From the NCBI RefSeq assembly GCF_000701405.1, contig NZ_JNIV01000165.1:1-5805 (forward strand): a stretch of 5,805 bases of DNA, given 5' to 3'. The stretch comes from Deinococcus marmoris DSM 12784 (GTDB taxonomy: Bacteria; Deinococcota; Deinococci; Deinococcales; Deinococcaceae). Below the pieces are notes generated by a model that was given only the letters and a program-made list of their open reading frames with translations, did no database searches and was not told where the DNA came from. Below are positions 1-5,369 of the stretch, in pieces. The translations under genes and the position numbers were made by a program. Each line of letters begins with the position of its first letter. The stretch's first letter is position 1.

Positions 1-1
1 C

Positions 2-289
2 CGGGGTTGGTCTGCCCTCACCATTGCCAGAACCACGCCACTTCTTTTGGGGCTGTTCTCTATCGTGACGCTGCTTGCCCAGCGTCTCTGGTCGCAGGGT
101 GATGTGGAAATCAGGACTTGCGCCTGGTATAGCAAAACCCTGCCGACGTTCTCAGATGCCCTGGCGACAGTCAGGCGGGCGTTGTGGCGTCTACCGACTT
201 TTACGATGTCCCGGTCATGCCGGGACATCGTAAAAGTCCCGCGACAGGTTTTTGAGCGCATGTCAGACGCGTTGTGTTACGCAGCTTGA
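2..289 (+). CDS. Transposase, C-terminal part only (IS701/IS4-like)
   Basis: The frame is open from the window edge to a TGA at 287-289, so this is the last 95 codons of a gene that begins upstream; the TTG at 47 is only the first start-like codon, not the real start. The visible protein begins RGWSALTIARTTPLLLGLFS and ends DALCYAA. This kind of tail (an ARTTP-LLGLFS-VTLLA stretch, a WYSKTLPTFSDALATVRR stretch, then a VPR-ERM-DALCYAA ending) is familiar from DDE transposases annotated as IS701 or IS4 type in Deinococcus. The catalytic DDE core would lie before the window, so the family call rests on the tail alone and activity cannot be judged. The 3' part of the reading frame contains a perfect 19-bp inverted repeat (196-238). 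The gene is intact as far as visible, with no frameshift or internal stop. Confidence 0.7.
   Translation, partial: RGWSALTIARTTPLLLGLFSIVTLLAQRLWSQGDVEIRTCAWYSKTLPTFSDALATVRRALWRLPTFTMSRSCRDIVKVPRQVFERMSDALCYAA
196..238. repeat. Perfect 19-bp inverted repeat, 5-nt loop, inside the transposase gene
   Basis: The left arm GACTTTTACGATGTCCCGG (196-214) and the right arm at 220-238 are exact reverse complements, separated by TCATG. It lies wholly within the transposase reading frame, about 50 bases before the stop, and encodes residues on both sides of the MSRSCRD stretch. A 19-bp perfect stem is longer than the terminator in this window. No T-run follows on the plus strand (CCGCGA follows) or the minus strand, so it is not a standard rho-independent terminator. 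The role is unknown: a brake on transposase mRNA or on incoming transcription is possible but inferred. Confidence 0.85.
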
Positions 290-316
290 TTCCCAAAATG
301 GACAAAGTCGAACTTA

Positions 317-332
317 GAGCGTGTTTCAAAAG
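317..332 (+). repeat. Left terminal inverted repeat of the MITE
   Basis: GAGCGTGTTTCAAAAG pairs with the reverse complement of 478-493, mismatching at only two positions (the 11th and 13th). The preceding bases are TTA. Confidence 0.8.
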
Positions 333-373
333 CCCTTCAGGATTTCTGCGAGTCCCAGGAGCACGCGCTTTCA

Positions 374-412
374 GCTCCTCCCCCCCTGCGGGGGAGGCTG
401 GGAGGGGGGAAC
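374..412. repeat. GC-rich hairpin repeat inside the MITE
   Basis: CCTCCCCC (377-384) pairs perfectly with GGGGGAGG (390-397) across a CCTGC loop. A second purine-rich block, GGGAGGGGGG (400-409), follows and could pair with the same C-rich arm, giving two competing folds. The make-up resembles the short palindromic intergenic repeats seen in many copies in Deinococcus genomes; copy number cannot be checked here. It may be native to the MITE or a nested insertion. Confidence 0.6.
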
Positions 413-477
413 CGCAAACGCCTTCCCAGCGCGGCCTGAACGAAACAACATCCATCTTCTGCCTCAAAATGAGACAC

Positions 478-493
478 CTTCTAAAACACGCTC
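478..493 (-). repeat. Right terminal inverted repeat of the MITE
   Basis: Read on the minus strand this is GAGCGTGTTTTAGAAG and continues inward as GTGTC. It shares GAGCGTGTTT and an in-register AAGGT with the IS5-family end at 5464-5481. TAA follows on the plus strand. Confidence 0.8.
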
Positions 494-545
494 TAAGATG
501 GTCTGACTTCAGCAAGCGCGGGAATGAAGCAGGCAAAATCCATCT

Positions 546-583
546 AAAAACCCCGGCCCCCAGCGTCAGAACGTGGGGGCCGG
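546..583 (-). terminator. Rho-independent terminator of the oxidase-rhodopsin unit
   Basis: On the minus strand a perfect 10-bp stem (CCGGCCCCCA at 583-574 with its complement at 562-553, 11-nt loop) is followed by GG and five Ts (550-546). It begins 17 bases after the rhodopsin stop codon, so the transcript should end here before reaching the MITE. Confidence 0.88.
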
Positions 584-600
584 AGCATCAGAAGGTCCGC

Positions 601-1305
601 TCAGACTGCCGCTGCTCTCCCGGCCTCCACCGCGCGCAGGCCCCGCAGGCCCGACAGATCCACGATGCTGAACCCCACCTTGGACAGCACCGGCACGATC
701 ACGAACAGCGCCGTTTCTACAGGCTGGGAGAGCAGGTCGATTCCTGATGGTCCCAGTGCCCAGATGGTGGGATAGGCCACCCACAGCACACTCAGGAAGC
801 CCGCGCTCTTATCGTATACAGCCTTCAGGTCCGCACCATCCCTGGCCGCCAGCGCGCGCACCGGCCCCCAGATCAGGCCCAGCACGATCAGGAAGGCCAC
901 CACACCGCACAGAAACCAGACCGTGCGCGCCGAACCCGTGCTGAGGTCCGCCACCAGACCGCTGCCGATCATGACCAGATCGCTGAAGATCAGCGCGCCG
1001 ATCAGGGTGTAGTTCTTTCTGGCCTGCCGGAACATGGCGGTCAGGGCCAGCGCCGTCAGCAGCAGCGGCGTGGTCACGGCCCAGTCGATATACCGGGCGT
1101 AATAGGTGGTCTGCCCATCCACTTCCACTGTGCCCTGCCCCAGCAGCAGCCCCAGATACGCCAGCCCGGACCACACCGGAATGGCCGTGGCGATCAGGTA
1201 CTCGGAGGCGGGCACGCCGCGCGGCTGGCGGCTCCAGGCGATGAACAGCAGCGCTCCCAGCGCCATGCAGGTGATGTAAATGCCCTGCCAGATGGATTCA
1301 GTCAT
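601..1305 (-). CDS. Microbial (type 1) rhodopsin, xenorhodopsin-like
   Basis: A 234-residue seven-helix retinal protein of the inner membrane. Helices run at roughly 8-25, 34-56, 68-91, 99-119, 127-148, 168-185 and 195-217. Helix C reads ARYIDWAVTTPLLL: R71, D74 and T78 match bacteriorhodopsin (BR) R82, D85 and T89, while A85 replaces donor D96. Helix G has the retinal lysine K209 (LSKVGF), but P205 replaces counterion D212, and D216 lies seven residues past the lysine. The retinal pocket is otherwise conserved: W75, W175, Y178, P179, W182; E197 matches BR E204. L82 sits at the BR L93 site, the tuning position where leucine goes with green absorption in proteorhodopsins. The Pro plus K+7 Asp pattern is that of Anabaena sensory rhodopsin and xenorhodopsins, so an inward proton pump or a photosensor is likelier than an outward pump. 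The ATG at 1305 puts helix A near the N-terminus; an upstream ATG at 1365 would add 20 polar residues. No transducer or carotenoid cleavage gene is in view. Confidence 0.92.
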   Translation of the reverse strand: MTESIWQGIYITCMALGALLFIAWSRQPRGVPASEYLIATAIPVWSGLAYLGLLLGQGTVEVDGQTTYYARYIDWAVTTPLLLTALALTAMFRQARKNYTLIGALIFSDLVMIGSGLVADLSTGSARTVWFLCGVVAFLIVLGLIWGPVRALAARDGADLKAVYDKSAGFLSVLWVAYPTIWALGPSGIDLLSQPVETALFVIVPVLSKVGFSIVDLSGLRGLRAVEAGRAAAV

Positions 1306-1382
1306 GGAAGAAGTTTTAGCGGTTTCCGGGGTGCTTTGGGTATGTGCGGGGCCAGAACCGGGCATGAAAAGATTGAGACAGA

Positions 1383-2495
1383 TTACATCTTCAGCAGATC
1401 GCGCCCCACCTGCCCCAGATTCTGCTTGCCGCTCAGGGCCAGGGCCAGCCGCACCTCGTCCTTCAGCAACTCCAGCACGCGGCGCACGCCGTCCTCCCCT
1501 CCTGCCGCCAGCCCCCACAGCGCGGGGCGGCCCAGGAACACGGCCTGCGCGCCCAGTGCCAGCGCTTTAAGAACATCGGTGCCGCGCGAGACGCCGCCGT
1601 CCAGATAGATTTCCATGCGGCCCGCCACCGCGTCGGCAATTTCGGGCAGGGCAGAGATGGCGCTGACGGCGGTGTCCAGTTGCCGCCCCCCGTGGTTACT
1701 GACCCAGACGTGACAGCCGTGCTGCACGGCCAGTTCGGCGTCCTCGGCGGTCAGGATGCCCTTGAGGACAATGGGCAGCGTCGTCTGCTCGCGCAGCCAG
1801 TCCAGATCGTTCCAGGTAAACGACTTGTCCACCAGATTCTGAAAGTAGTTGGTCAGTTGAGAGCCAGTGTCGGTTTCCACCCCGGCCAGCGTTTCGCGGG
1901 AGGCGACGTTGGGGGCGCTGAGGTGCGGCGGCAGGGCAAAGCGGCGGCGTTCGTTGGCCTCGCGGCGGCCCAGGTACGGCGCGTCCACGGTGAAGACCAA
2001 TGCGCGTGCGCCGGACGCCTCCGCCCGGGCAATGATCTCGCGGCTGAGTTCCCGGTCCGCCAGCAGATAAAGCTGGAACCAGAAGCGCCCGGCAGCGGCC
2101 TGTCCCACGTCGGCAATCGGGGTGTTGGAAAAGGTGCTGAGGGTCATCACGCTGCCCGCCGCGCTGGCGGCCCACGCGGTGGCGAGTTCGGCGTCCGGGT
2201 GCGCCAGCCCGTGAAAGGCGCTGGGAGCCACGCCCACCGGGAAGTCCAGCGGCAGACCCAGCACCTGCGTAGAGGTGTCGATGCTGGACACGTCCACCAG
2301 CATGCGCGGACGCAGGCGAATGCGCGCAAAATCCTCGCGGTTGGCGCGCATGGTATGGCCGTCGTTTGCGCCGCTGGCGTAGTAATCCAGTGCGTTCTGA
2401 TCCAGCCGTTCGCGGCCCAATGCCTCAATCTCGCTCAGGTTGACAGCCCGCGCGAGGGCCTGATGCTGCTCCTGGGTGGGCAGGGTGGTGGTCAT
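1383..2495 (-). CDS. FMN-dependent alpha-hydroxy-acid oxidase/dehydrogenase
   Basis: A 370-residue TIM-barrel flavoenzyme that oxidises a 2-hydroxy acid (lactate, glycolate or similar) to the 2-oxo acid using FMN. The complete active-site set of the family is visible, with spinach glycolate oxidase numbers in brackets: Y38 (Y24) in DYYASG, the FMN loop APSA at 90-93, Q141 and Y143 (Q127, Y129), D171 (D157), R178 (R164) in LGRREAN, K245 (K230), catalytic H268 (H254) and R271 (R257) in SNHGGRQLD, D299 (D285) in YLDGG, and R323 (R309) in LGRP. Length is normal, and no signal peptide or membrane anchor is seen, so it is probably cytoplasmic. It could be a lactate or glycolate oxidase, or an LldD-type dehydrogenase; substrate and electron acceptor cannot be read from these residues. 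The ATG at 2495 was chosen over a TTG five codons upstream because a TAGCCT box lies 5 nt before it. The rhodopsin gene follows 77 bases downstream on the same strand. Confidence 0.9.
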   Translation of the reverse strand: MTTTLPTQEQHQALARAVNLSEIEALGRERLDQNALDYYASGANDGHTMRANREDFARIRLRPRMLVDVSSIDTSTQVLGLPLDFPVGVAPSAFHGLAHPDAELATAWAASAAGSVMTLSTFSNTPIADVGQAAAGRFWFQLYLLADRELSREIIARAEASGARALVFTVDAPYLGRREANERRRFALPPHLSAPNVASRETLAGVETDTGSQLTNYFQNLVDKSFTWNDLDWLREQTTLPIVLKGILTAEDAELAVQHGCHVWVSNHGGRQLDTAVSAISALPEIADAVAGRMEIYLDGGVSRGTDVLKALALGAQAVFLGRPALWGLAAGGEDGVRRVLELLKDEVRLALALSGKQNLGQVGRDLLKM

Positions 2496-2500
2496 GGTGC

Positions 2501-2510
2501 AGGCTAGCAA
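2501..2510 (-). promoter_or_regulatory. Extended -10 promoter, likely leaderless start of the oxidase
   Basis: TTGCTAGCCT on the minus strand contains TGn followed by TAGCCT (TANNNT), ending five bases before the ATG at 2495. No Shine-Dalgarno sequence sits at a usable distance (a GGGAGGA lies about 42 bases upstream) and no clear -35 box is seen. This is the layout known for leaderless Deinococcus transcripts. The start point itself is inferred. Confidence 0.5.
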
Positions 2511-2579
2511 GCGGCGAGCGCGGGATGTTTCGTATTCCTCCCGACAGCACCTGGGCCGCCTTCACGCCATGCTGACTGC

Positions 2580-3083
2580 ATGTTCCGTTCCCGTCCGAAA
2601 CCCGAAAAACCCCGCGCCGGACAGGAGAGTGTCTGGGACTACCCGCGCCCGCCCCGGCTGGAGCGCACCCACAAGCGCATAGAGATCTGGCTGGGCGGCG
2701 AGAAGATTGCCGACACCACGGAGGCGTTCCGCGTGCTGGAAACCAGTCACCCGCCGGGCTATTACCTGCCGCCTGAAGCCTTTGCGCCGGGCGTGCTGGC
2801 GGTTGCCCAGGGCAGCAGCAGGTGTGAATTCAAGGGCGCGGCGACGTACTGGACACTCTCGGCAGGAGGTAAAACGGCAGAGGCGGCAGGCTGGAGCTAT
2901 GAATCTCCCACGCCCGCTTTTCAGGAGATGGCCGGGTACATCGCCGTCTATCCGGGGCGTATGGACGAATGCCGCGTGGACGGCGAGAAGGTCATTCCGC
3001 AGCCGGGCAACTTCTACGGCGGCTGGATCACTGAGGATGTGGTGGGGCCATTCAAGGGCGCGGCGGGAACGATGGGCTGGTAA
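2580..3083 (+). CDS. DUF427 domain protein
   Basis: A 167-residue protein covered almost entirely by the DUF427 family. Recognisable blocks are RPGQESVWDYPRPP-like (11-25, here RAGQESVWDYPRPP), LGG-IADT (38-46), RVLETSHPP-YYLPPE (51-66), CEFKG (82-86), GWSYESPTPAF near 104-114, the YPGRMDECRVDGE stretch (124-136) and the ending PQPGNFYGGWITEDVVGPFKG-GTMGW. Several Trp, Tyr, Pro and Gly residues are conserved, suggesting a compact beta-rich fold. There is no signal peptide or membrane segment. The biochemical role of the family is not known to me and nothing nearby fixes one. It is transcribed away from the oxidase, with 84 bases between the two starts. The ATG has no Shine-Dalgarno sequence; CATGCT six bases upstream is at best a poor -10 box. 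Start confidence is moderate because the family homology begins about ten residues in. Confidence 0.88.
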   Translation: MFRSRPKPEKPRAGQESVWDYPRPPRLERTHKRIEIWLGGEKIADTTEAFRVLETSHPPGYYLPPEAFAPGVLAVAQGSSRCEFKGAATYWTLSAGGKTAEAAGWSYESPTPAFQEMAGYIAVYPGRMDECRVDGEKVIPQPGNFYGGWITEDVVGPFKGAAGTMGW

Positions 3084-3092
3084 AGGGCTTGA

Positions 3093-3127
3093 GCAGGTAG
3101 AGCAACATCCTTTCCTCTACGTTCTGC
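3093..3127. other. Imperfect hairpin between the DUF427 gene and the next gene
   Basis: GCAGGTAGAG (3093-3102) pairs with CTCTAC (3115-3120) and, after a three-base bulge, CTGC (3124-3127). It starts ten bases after the DUF427 stop and may weaken read-through into the downstream operon, but no T-run follows, so calling it a terminator is not justified. Confidence 0.35.
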
Positions 3128-3150
3128 AAACTGCCGCCCGCCGTCTCCCT

Positions 3151-3159
3151 TGCTACCCT
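3151..3159 (+). promoter_or_regulatory. Extended -10 promoter, likely leaderless start of the small helical gene
   Basis: TGCTACCCT (preceded by T) gives TGn-TACCCT, ending six bases before the ATG at 3166, almost the same as the box before the oxidase (TTGCTAGCCT). No Shine-Dalgarno sequence and no obvious -35 box are present. It would drive the hypothetical protein-pth-peptidase group. Confidence 0.5.
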
Positions 3160-3165
3160 ACCCCC

Positions 3166-3570
3166 ATGACCGACGCCCCCATCCGCACCCGCCTTGACGC
3201 CCTGGCCCCGGCGCTGCGCCACTTTCACTCGGCCCTGCTGGACTTTGCCAAGGGTGAATATGAATTCCTGCATGGCCCCATTGCCAGCCCCTTTGAGCTG
3301 TATTCCCTGGTGATGAACAACCCGGACTTTCAGTGGCTGCGCCCGCTGTCCGGCCTGATGGCGACGCTGGATGAGGTGCTGGACGCCAAGAACAAGACCC
3401 TGACCGAGCAGAACCTGACCGATATACGCGGCGCACTGGGCCTGCTGTTCTCGGAAAGCGATACCCGCTTTGCTGACTTCCGGGCTGGATACACGCGCGC
3501 GAAGGGCGACAACCGCGTGCGCGAGACGGAAGCGAAGTGGCGCGAAGTCGTGAACAGCGTGGACGCCTGA
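3166..3570 (+). CDS. Small conserved helical protein of unknown function
   Basis: 134 residues, beginning [21 protein letters not shown] recall similar unnamed proteins in other bacteria but cannot name the family. The sequence looks almost entirely alpha-helical and soluble. The most distinctive part is the middle (about 42-73), a [20 protein letters not shown] core followed by [12 protein letters not shown], with aromatic and leucine spacing suited to a helical bundle. The C-terminal third is charged ([13 protein letters not shown]). No catalytic motif, metal-binding cluster, signal peptide or membrane segment is seen. The start was set at 3166, although the frame is open further upstream, because the upstream part lies out of frame over the DUF427 gene and a TANNNT box sits just before this ATG. 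It is separated from pth by 14 bases, so the two are probably co-transcribed; a role linked to pth is only a guess. Confidence 0.82.
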   Translation: MTDAPIRTRLDALAPALRHFHSALLDFAKGEYEFLHGPIASPFELYSLVMNNPDFQWLRPLSGLMATLDEVLDAKNKTLTEQNLTDIRGALGLLFSESDTRFADFRAGYTRAKGDNRVRETEAKWREVVNSVDA

Positions 3571-3571
3571 A

Positions 3572-3580
3572 TGCTAGGTC
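3572..3580 (+). promoter_or_regulatory. Possible weak -10-like element before pth
   Basis: TGCTAGGTC sits four bases before the pth ATG and starts with the same TGCTA as the boxes before the oxidase and the small helical gene, but its last base is C where T is expected. The AGGT within it could instead be a weak Shine-Dalgarno sequence for pth. Both readings remain open. Confidence 0.25.
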
Positions 3581-3584
3581 TTCA

Positions 3585-4259
3585 ATGAGGCTCGTCGTTG
3601 GCCTGGGCAATCCCGGCCTCAAGTACGCCCAGACCCGCCACAACGTCGGCTGGCTGGTGGTCAATGAGGTGGCCCGCCGCGCCGGAGCAAGTTGGCTGAA
3701 GGAGAAAGACGCCGAGGTCTGCGAGGTTCGCCTCGGTCCCGCTCCGGGCGAAAAGGTGCTGCTGGTCAAGCCGCAGACGTTCATGAACGCGTCGGGCAAG
3801 GCGGTGCTGCCGCTGTTCTCGTTCTACAAACTAGAGTTGGGTGATTTGCTGGCGGTGCAGGATGATCTGGACAGCCCCTTCGGACTGCTGAAATTCCGTA
3901 TGGGTGGGCGGCACGGCGGTCAGAACGGCGTGCGCGACATGATCCGCCTGCTGGGTTCGGAGGCGTTCGCGCGGCTCAAAATTGGCATCTCGCGCCCACC
4001 CGCTGGCCGTGATCCGGCGGATTGGGTGCTGAGCAAATGGCATCCCGACGAGGCCGCGACGCTGGCGGAACTGGTGCGCCTGGGCGCAAACGCGGTGGAG
4101 GTCTGGGCAGCGCAGGGATTGGCGGAAGGGCAGTTGCAATTCAACGGCACGGACCTTCGTCCCAAGCCTCCGGCCCCGGCACCTGCCACGCCCGCGTCCA
4201 GCGAAAGCGAACCTCAAAACGCAGAGGCATCGGCTAAACAGACTCAGGGCGTACCCTGA
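3585..4259 (+). CDS. pth: Peptidyl-tRNA hydrolase
   Basis: Cleaves the ester bond of peptidyl-tRNAs released early from ribosomes, recycling tRNA in the cytoplasm; normally essential in bacteria. The bacterial Pth1 signature is complete: VGLGNPG (4-11) with N9, TRHNVGW with catalytic H19, [10 protein letters not shown] with N68, QDDLD with D93, and [12 protein letters not shown] with N114, matching E. coli N10, H20, N68, D93 and N114. The E. coli residue just before D93 is His, and here it is Gln92. The ATG at 3585 was chosen because [11 protein letters not shown] is the canonical N-terminus. At 224 residues it is longer than the usual 190 or so: residues about 192-224 form a Pro/Ala/Ser/Glu-rich tail that looks disordered and is probably dispensable for catalysis. 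It lies 14 bases after the small helical gene and 4 bases before the peptidase gene, so it is likely in an operon. Confidence 0.96.
   Translation: MRLVVGLGNPGLKYAQTRHNVGWLVVNEVARRAGASWLKEKDAEVCEVRLGPAPGEKVLLVKPQTFMNASGKAVLPLFSFYKLELGDLLAVQDDLDSPFGLLKFRMGGRHGGQNGVRDMIRLLGSEAFARLKIGISRPPAGRDPADWVLSKWHPDEAATLAELVRLGANAVEVWAAQGLAEGQLQFNGTDLRPKPPAPAPATPASSESEPQNAEASAKQTQGVP
4252..4257 (+). promoter_or_regulatory. TANNNT box before the M42 peptidase ATG
   Basis: TACCCT ends six bases before the ATG at 4264 and overlaps the last codons and stop of pth. It is the same hexamer at the same spacing as the box before the small helical gene, but lacks the upstream TG. It could give a separate leaderless peptidase transcript inside the operon, or be chance. 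Confidence 0.35.
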
Positions 4260-4263
4260 GCGA

Positions 4264-5349
4264 ATGGCAAAATCCAAGACGGCTCCAGTCTCCCCAGCAA
4301 CTCCCGAAGCGGATTTGAGATTAGATGTATTGATGCACCTGTCCAACCTCCCCGGCGTTCCCGGACAGGAGGACGCCGTGCGCGACTTCGTGCTGGCCGA
4401 ACTTGAAGGGCTGGCCGATGACGTGCGGGTGGACGCGCTGGGCAACGTGATTGCCACCCGCAACGGCGAGGGCAAGAAGGGCAAGCGCGAACGCGTGATG
4501 GTCAGCGCCCACATGGACGAGATCGGTTTTCTGGTGCGCTTCATCGACGACAAGGGCTTTGTGCGCGTGCAGGCGCTGGGCGGCTTCGACACCCGCAACC
4601 TGTTCGCGCGTGACGTGACCGTGCATGCACGCGGCGGGGCGCTGCCCGGAATCATGACCCCCGGCGGCAAGCCCATCCACATCTCGTCCGCCGAGGAACG
4701 CAAGAAGATTCCCGAGGTCAAGGAGTTCTTTATTGACCTGGGATTGGACGCCGAGGAAGTCAAGCGCCGCGTGCGTGTGGGCGACATGGTGACGCTGGAC
4801 CACATGGCCCGCCGCGTCGGCTCGCTGGTCTGCGGCAAGGCGATGGATGACCGCGCCTCCGTGTTCATGCTGCTGGAAGTCCTGCGCCACTTCCGCAAAA
4901 CGCCGCCCAAGCATGATCTGATCGCCGTCTTCAGCGTGCAGGAAGAGGTGGGTCTCCGTGGGGCGATCACCGCCGCCTATGGCGTGGAACCCACTGTGGG
5001 CATCGGCCTGGACGTGACGCTGGCCGTGGATACCCCTGGCGTCAGCCCGGACGAGGCGGTCACGCGCATGGGCGAGGGCATCGGCATCAAGGTGTTCGAT
5101 TCCAGCATGATCTCCACCCGCAGTCTGGTGGACGAGTTCTACGATCTGGCCGAGGCCAACGGCATCCGCGCCCAGATGGAAGTGCTGGGGCAGGGTGGCA
5201 CGGACGGCGCGGCCATCCAGCGCAGCCGCGCGGGCGTGCCGACGCTGACCCTCAGTCTGCCGACGCGCTATATCCACAGCGTCGTGGAATCCGTACATGT
5301 GGACGATCTGAGGTCTGGGGTAGATCTGCTGGTGGCTTATCTGGGGTAA
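4264..5349 (+). CDS. M42 family metallo-aminopeptidase
   Basis: A 361-residue cytoplasmic enzyme of peptidase family M42 (glutamyl aminopeptidase/FrvX/YsdC/TET type), which removes N-terminal residues from short peptides using two metal ions, usually as a dodecamer. The family's catalytic set is visible: SAHMDEIGF with metal ligand H83 and D85 (HxD), GKAMDDRAS with the bridging Asp at 195/196, SVQEEVGLRGA with catalytic E227 and ligand E228, GLDVT with D250, and PTRYIHSVVESV with H338. The segment GGTDGAAIQRSRAGVPT (311-327) is also typical. Residues 87-190 would include the PDZ-like dimerisation domain (DKGFVRVQALGGFD, then MTPGGKPIH). The first 20 residues (KSKTAPVSPATPEAD) precede the conserved fold and may be a flexible tail, or the start may lie further in. 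It follows pth by four bases, with no Shine-Dalgarno sequence. It has also been annotated as endoglucanase in older databases, which is probably wrong for this family. Confidence 0.93.
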   Translation: MAKSKTAPVSPATPEADLRLDVLMHLSNLPGVPGQEDAVRDFVLAELEGLADDVRVDALGNVIATRNGEGKKGKRERVMVSAHMDEIGFLVRFIDDKGFVRVQALGGFDTRNLFARDVTVHARGGALPGIMTPGGKPIHISSAEERKKIPEVKEFFIDLGLDAEEVKRRVRVGDMVTLDHMARRVGSLVCGKAMDDRASVFMLLEVLRHFRKTPPKHDLIAVFSVQEEVGLRGAITAAYGVEPTVGIGLDVTLAVDTPGVSPDEAVTRMGEGIGIKVFDSSMISTRSLVDEFYDLAEANGIRAQMEVLGQGGTDGAAIQRSRAGVPTLTLSLPTRYIHSVVESVHVDDLRSGVDLLVAYLG

Positions 5350-5369
5350 GCGCTGAGATGGAAGGCGAA

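Larger units (their letters stand above)
317..493. mobile_element. 177-bp MITE-like non-autonomous element, IS5-type ends
   Basis: The element begins GAGCGTGTTTCAAAAG (317-332) and ends with a 14-of-16 inverted copy (478-493); the outer ten bases are identical. TA flanks both sides (315-316 and 494-495; TTA and TAA in wider view), as expected for a short target duplication. It is too short to encode a transposase and has no convincing ORF. The right end, read inward, matches the end of the IS5-family element at 5464 in 15 of 18 positions (GAGCGTGTTT, three mismatches, AAGGT). This supports movement by that transposase or a relative. A GC-rich hairpin repeat sits near the middle. The internal sequence otherwise shows no obvious similarity to the visible part of the IS5-family element. 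Confidence 0.75.
290..600. other. 311-base gene-free stretch between transposase and rhodopsin genes
   Basis: No believable gene is seen. Long open frames cross it on both strands, but they run through repeats and the terminator and show no family likeness. It holds, in order: about 25 bases after the transposase stop that probably carry the right end of that IS (ending near GACAAAGTCGAACTT; the exact border cannot be set without the left end); a MITE-like element at 317-493; about 50 unassigned bases (496-545); and the terminator of the rhodopsin unit (546-583). Confidence 0.7.

Noticed and set aside
374..412. Possible rho-independent terminator in the MITE
   Set aside because: The stem is strong but no T-run follows on either strand, so it is listed as a repeat instead.
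201..747. Long open frames on both strands across 201-536 and 274-747
   Set aside because: They run through the transposase hairpin, the MITE ends, the GC-rich repeat and the rhodopsin terminator and 3' end, and resemble no protein family. High GC content explains the lack of stops.
1306..1518. 71 extra N-terminal residues on the rhodopsin frame
   Set aside because: The extension overlaps the 3' end of the oxidase gene in another frame and is Gly/Arg/Ala-rich shadow sequence; the helix A start fits the ATG at 1305 (or at most 1365).
1680..2507. Plus-strand open frame opposite the oxidase gene
   Set aside because: It is antisense to an intact flavoenzyme gene, with no recognisable domain or start signal.
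3571..3588. Five-codon ORF (ATG at 3571) whose stop overlaps the pth ATG
   Set aside because: The ATGA overlap would suit translational coupling, but it is so short, and has no ribosome-binding site, that chance is the simplest explanation.
3831..5298. Large minus-strand open frames opposite pth and the M42 peptidase (3831-4970 and 4321-5298)
   Set aside because: They are antisense to two genes with complete catalytic motifs; their translations are His/Ala/Arg-rich low-information sequence typical of shadow frames in GC-rich DNA.
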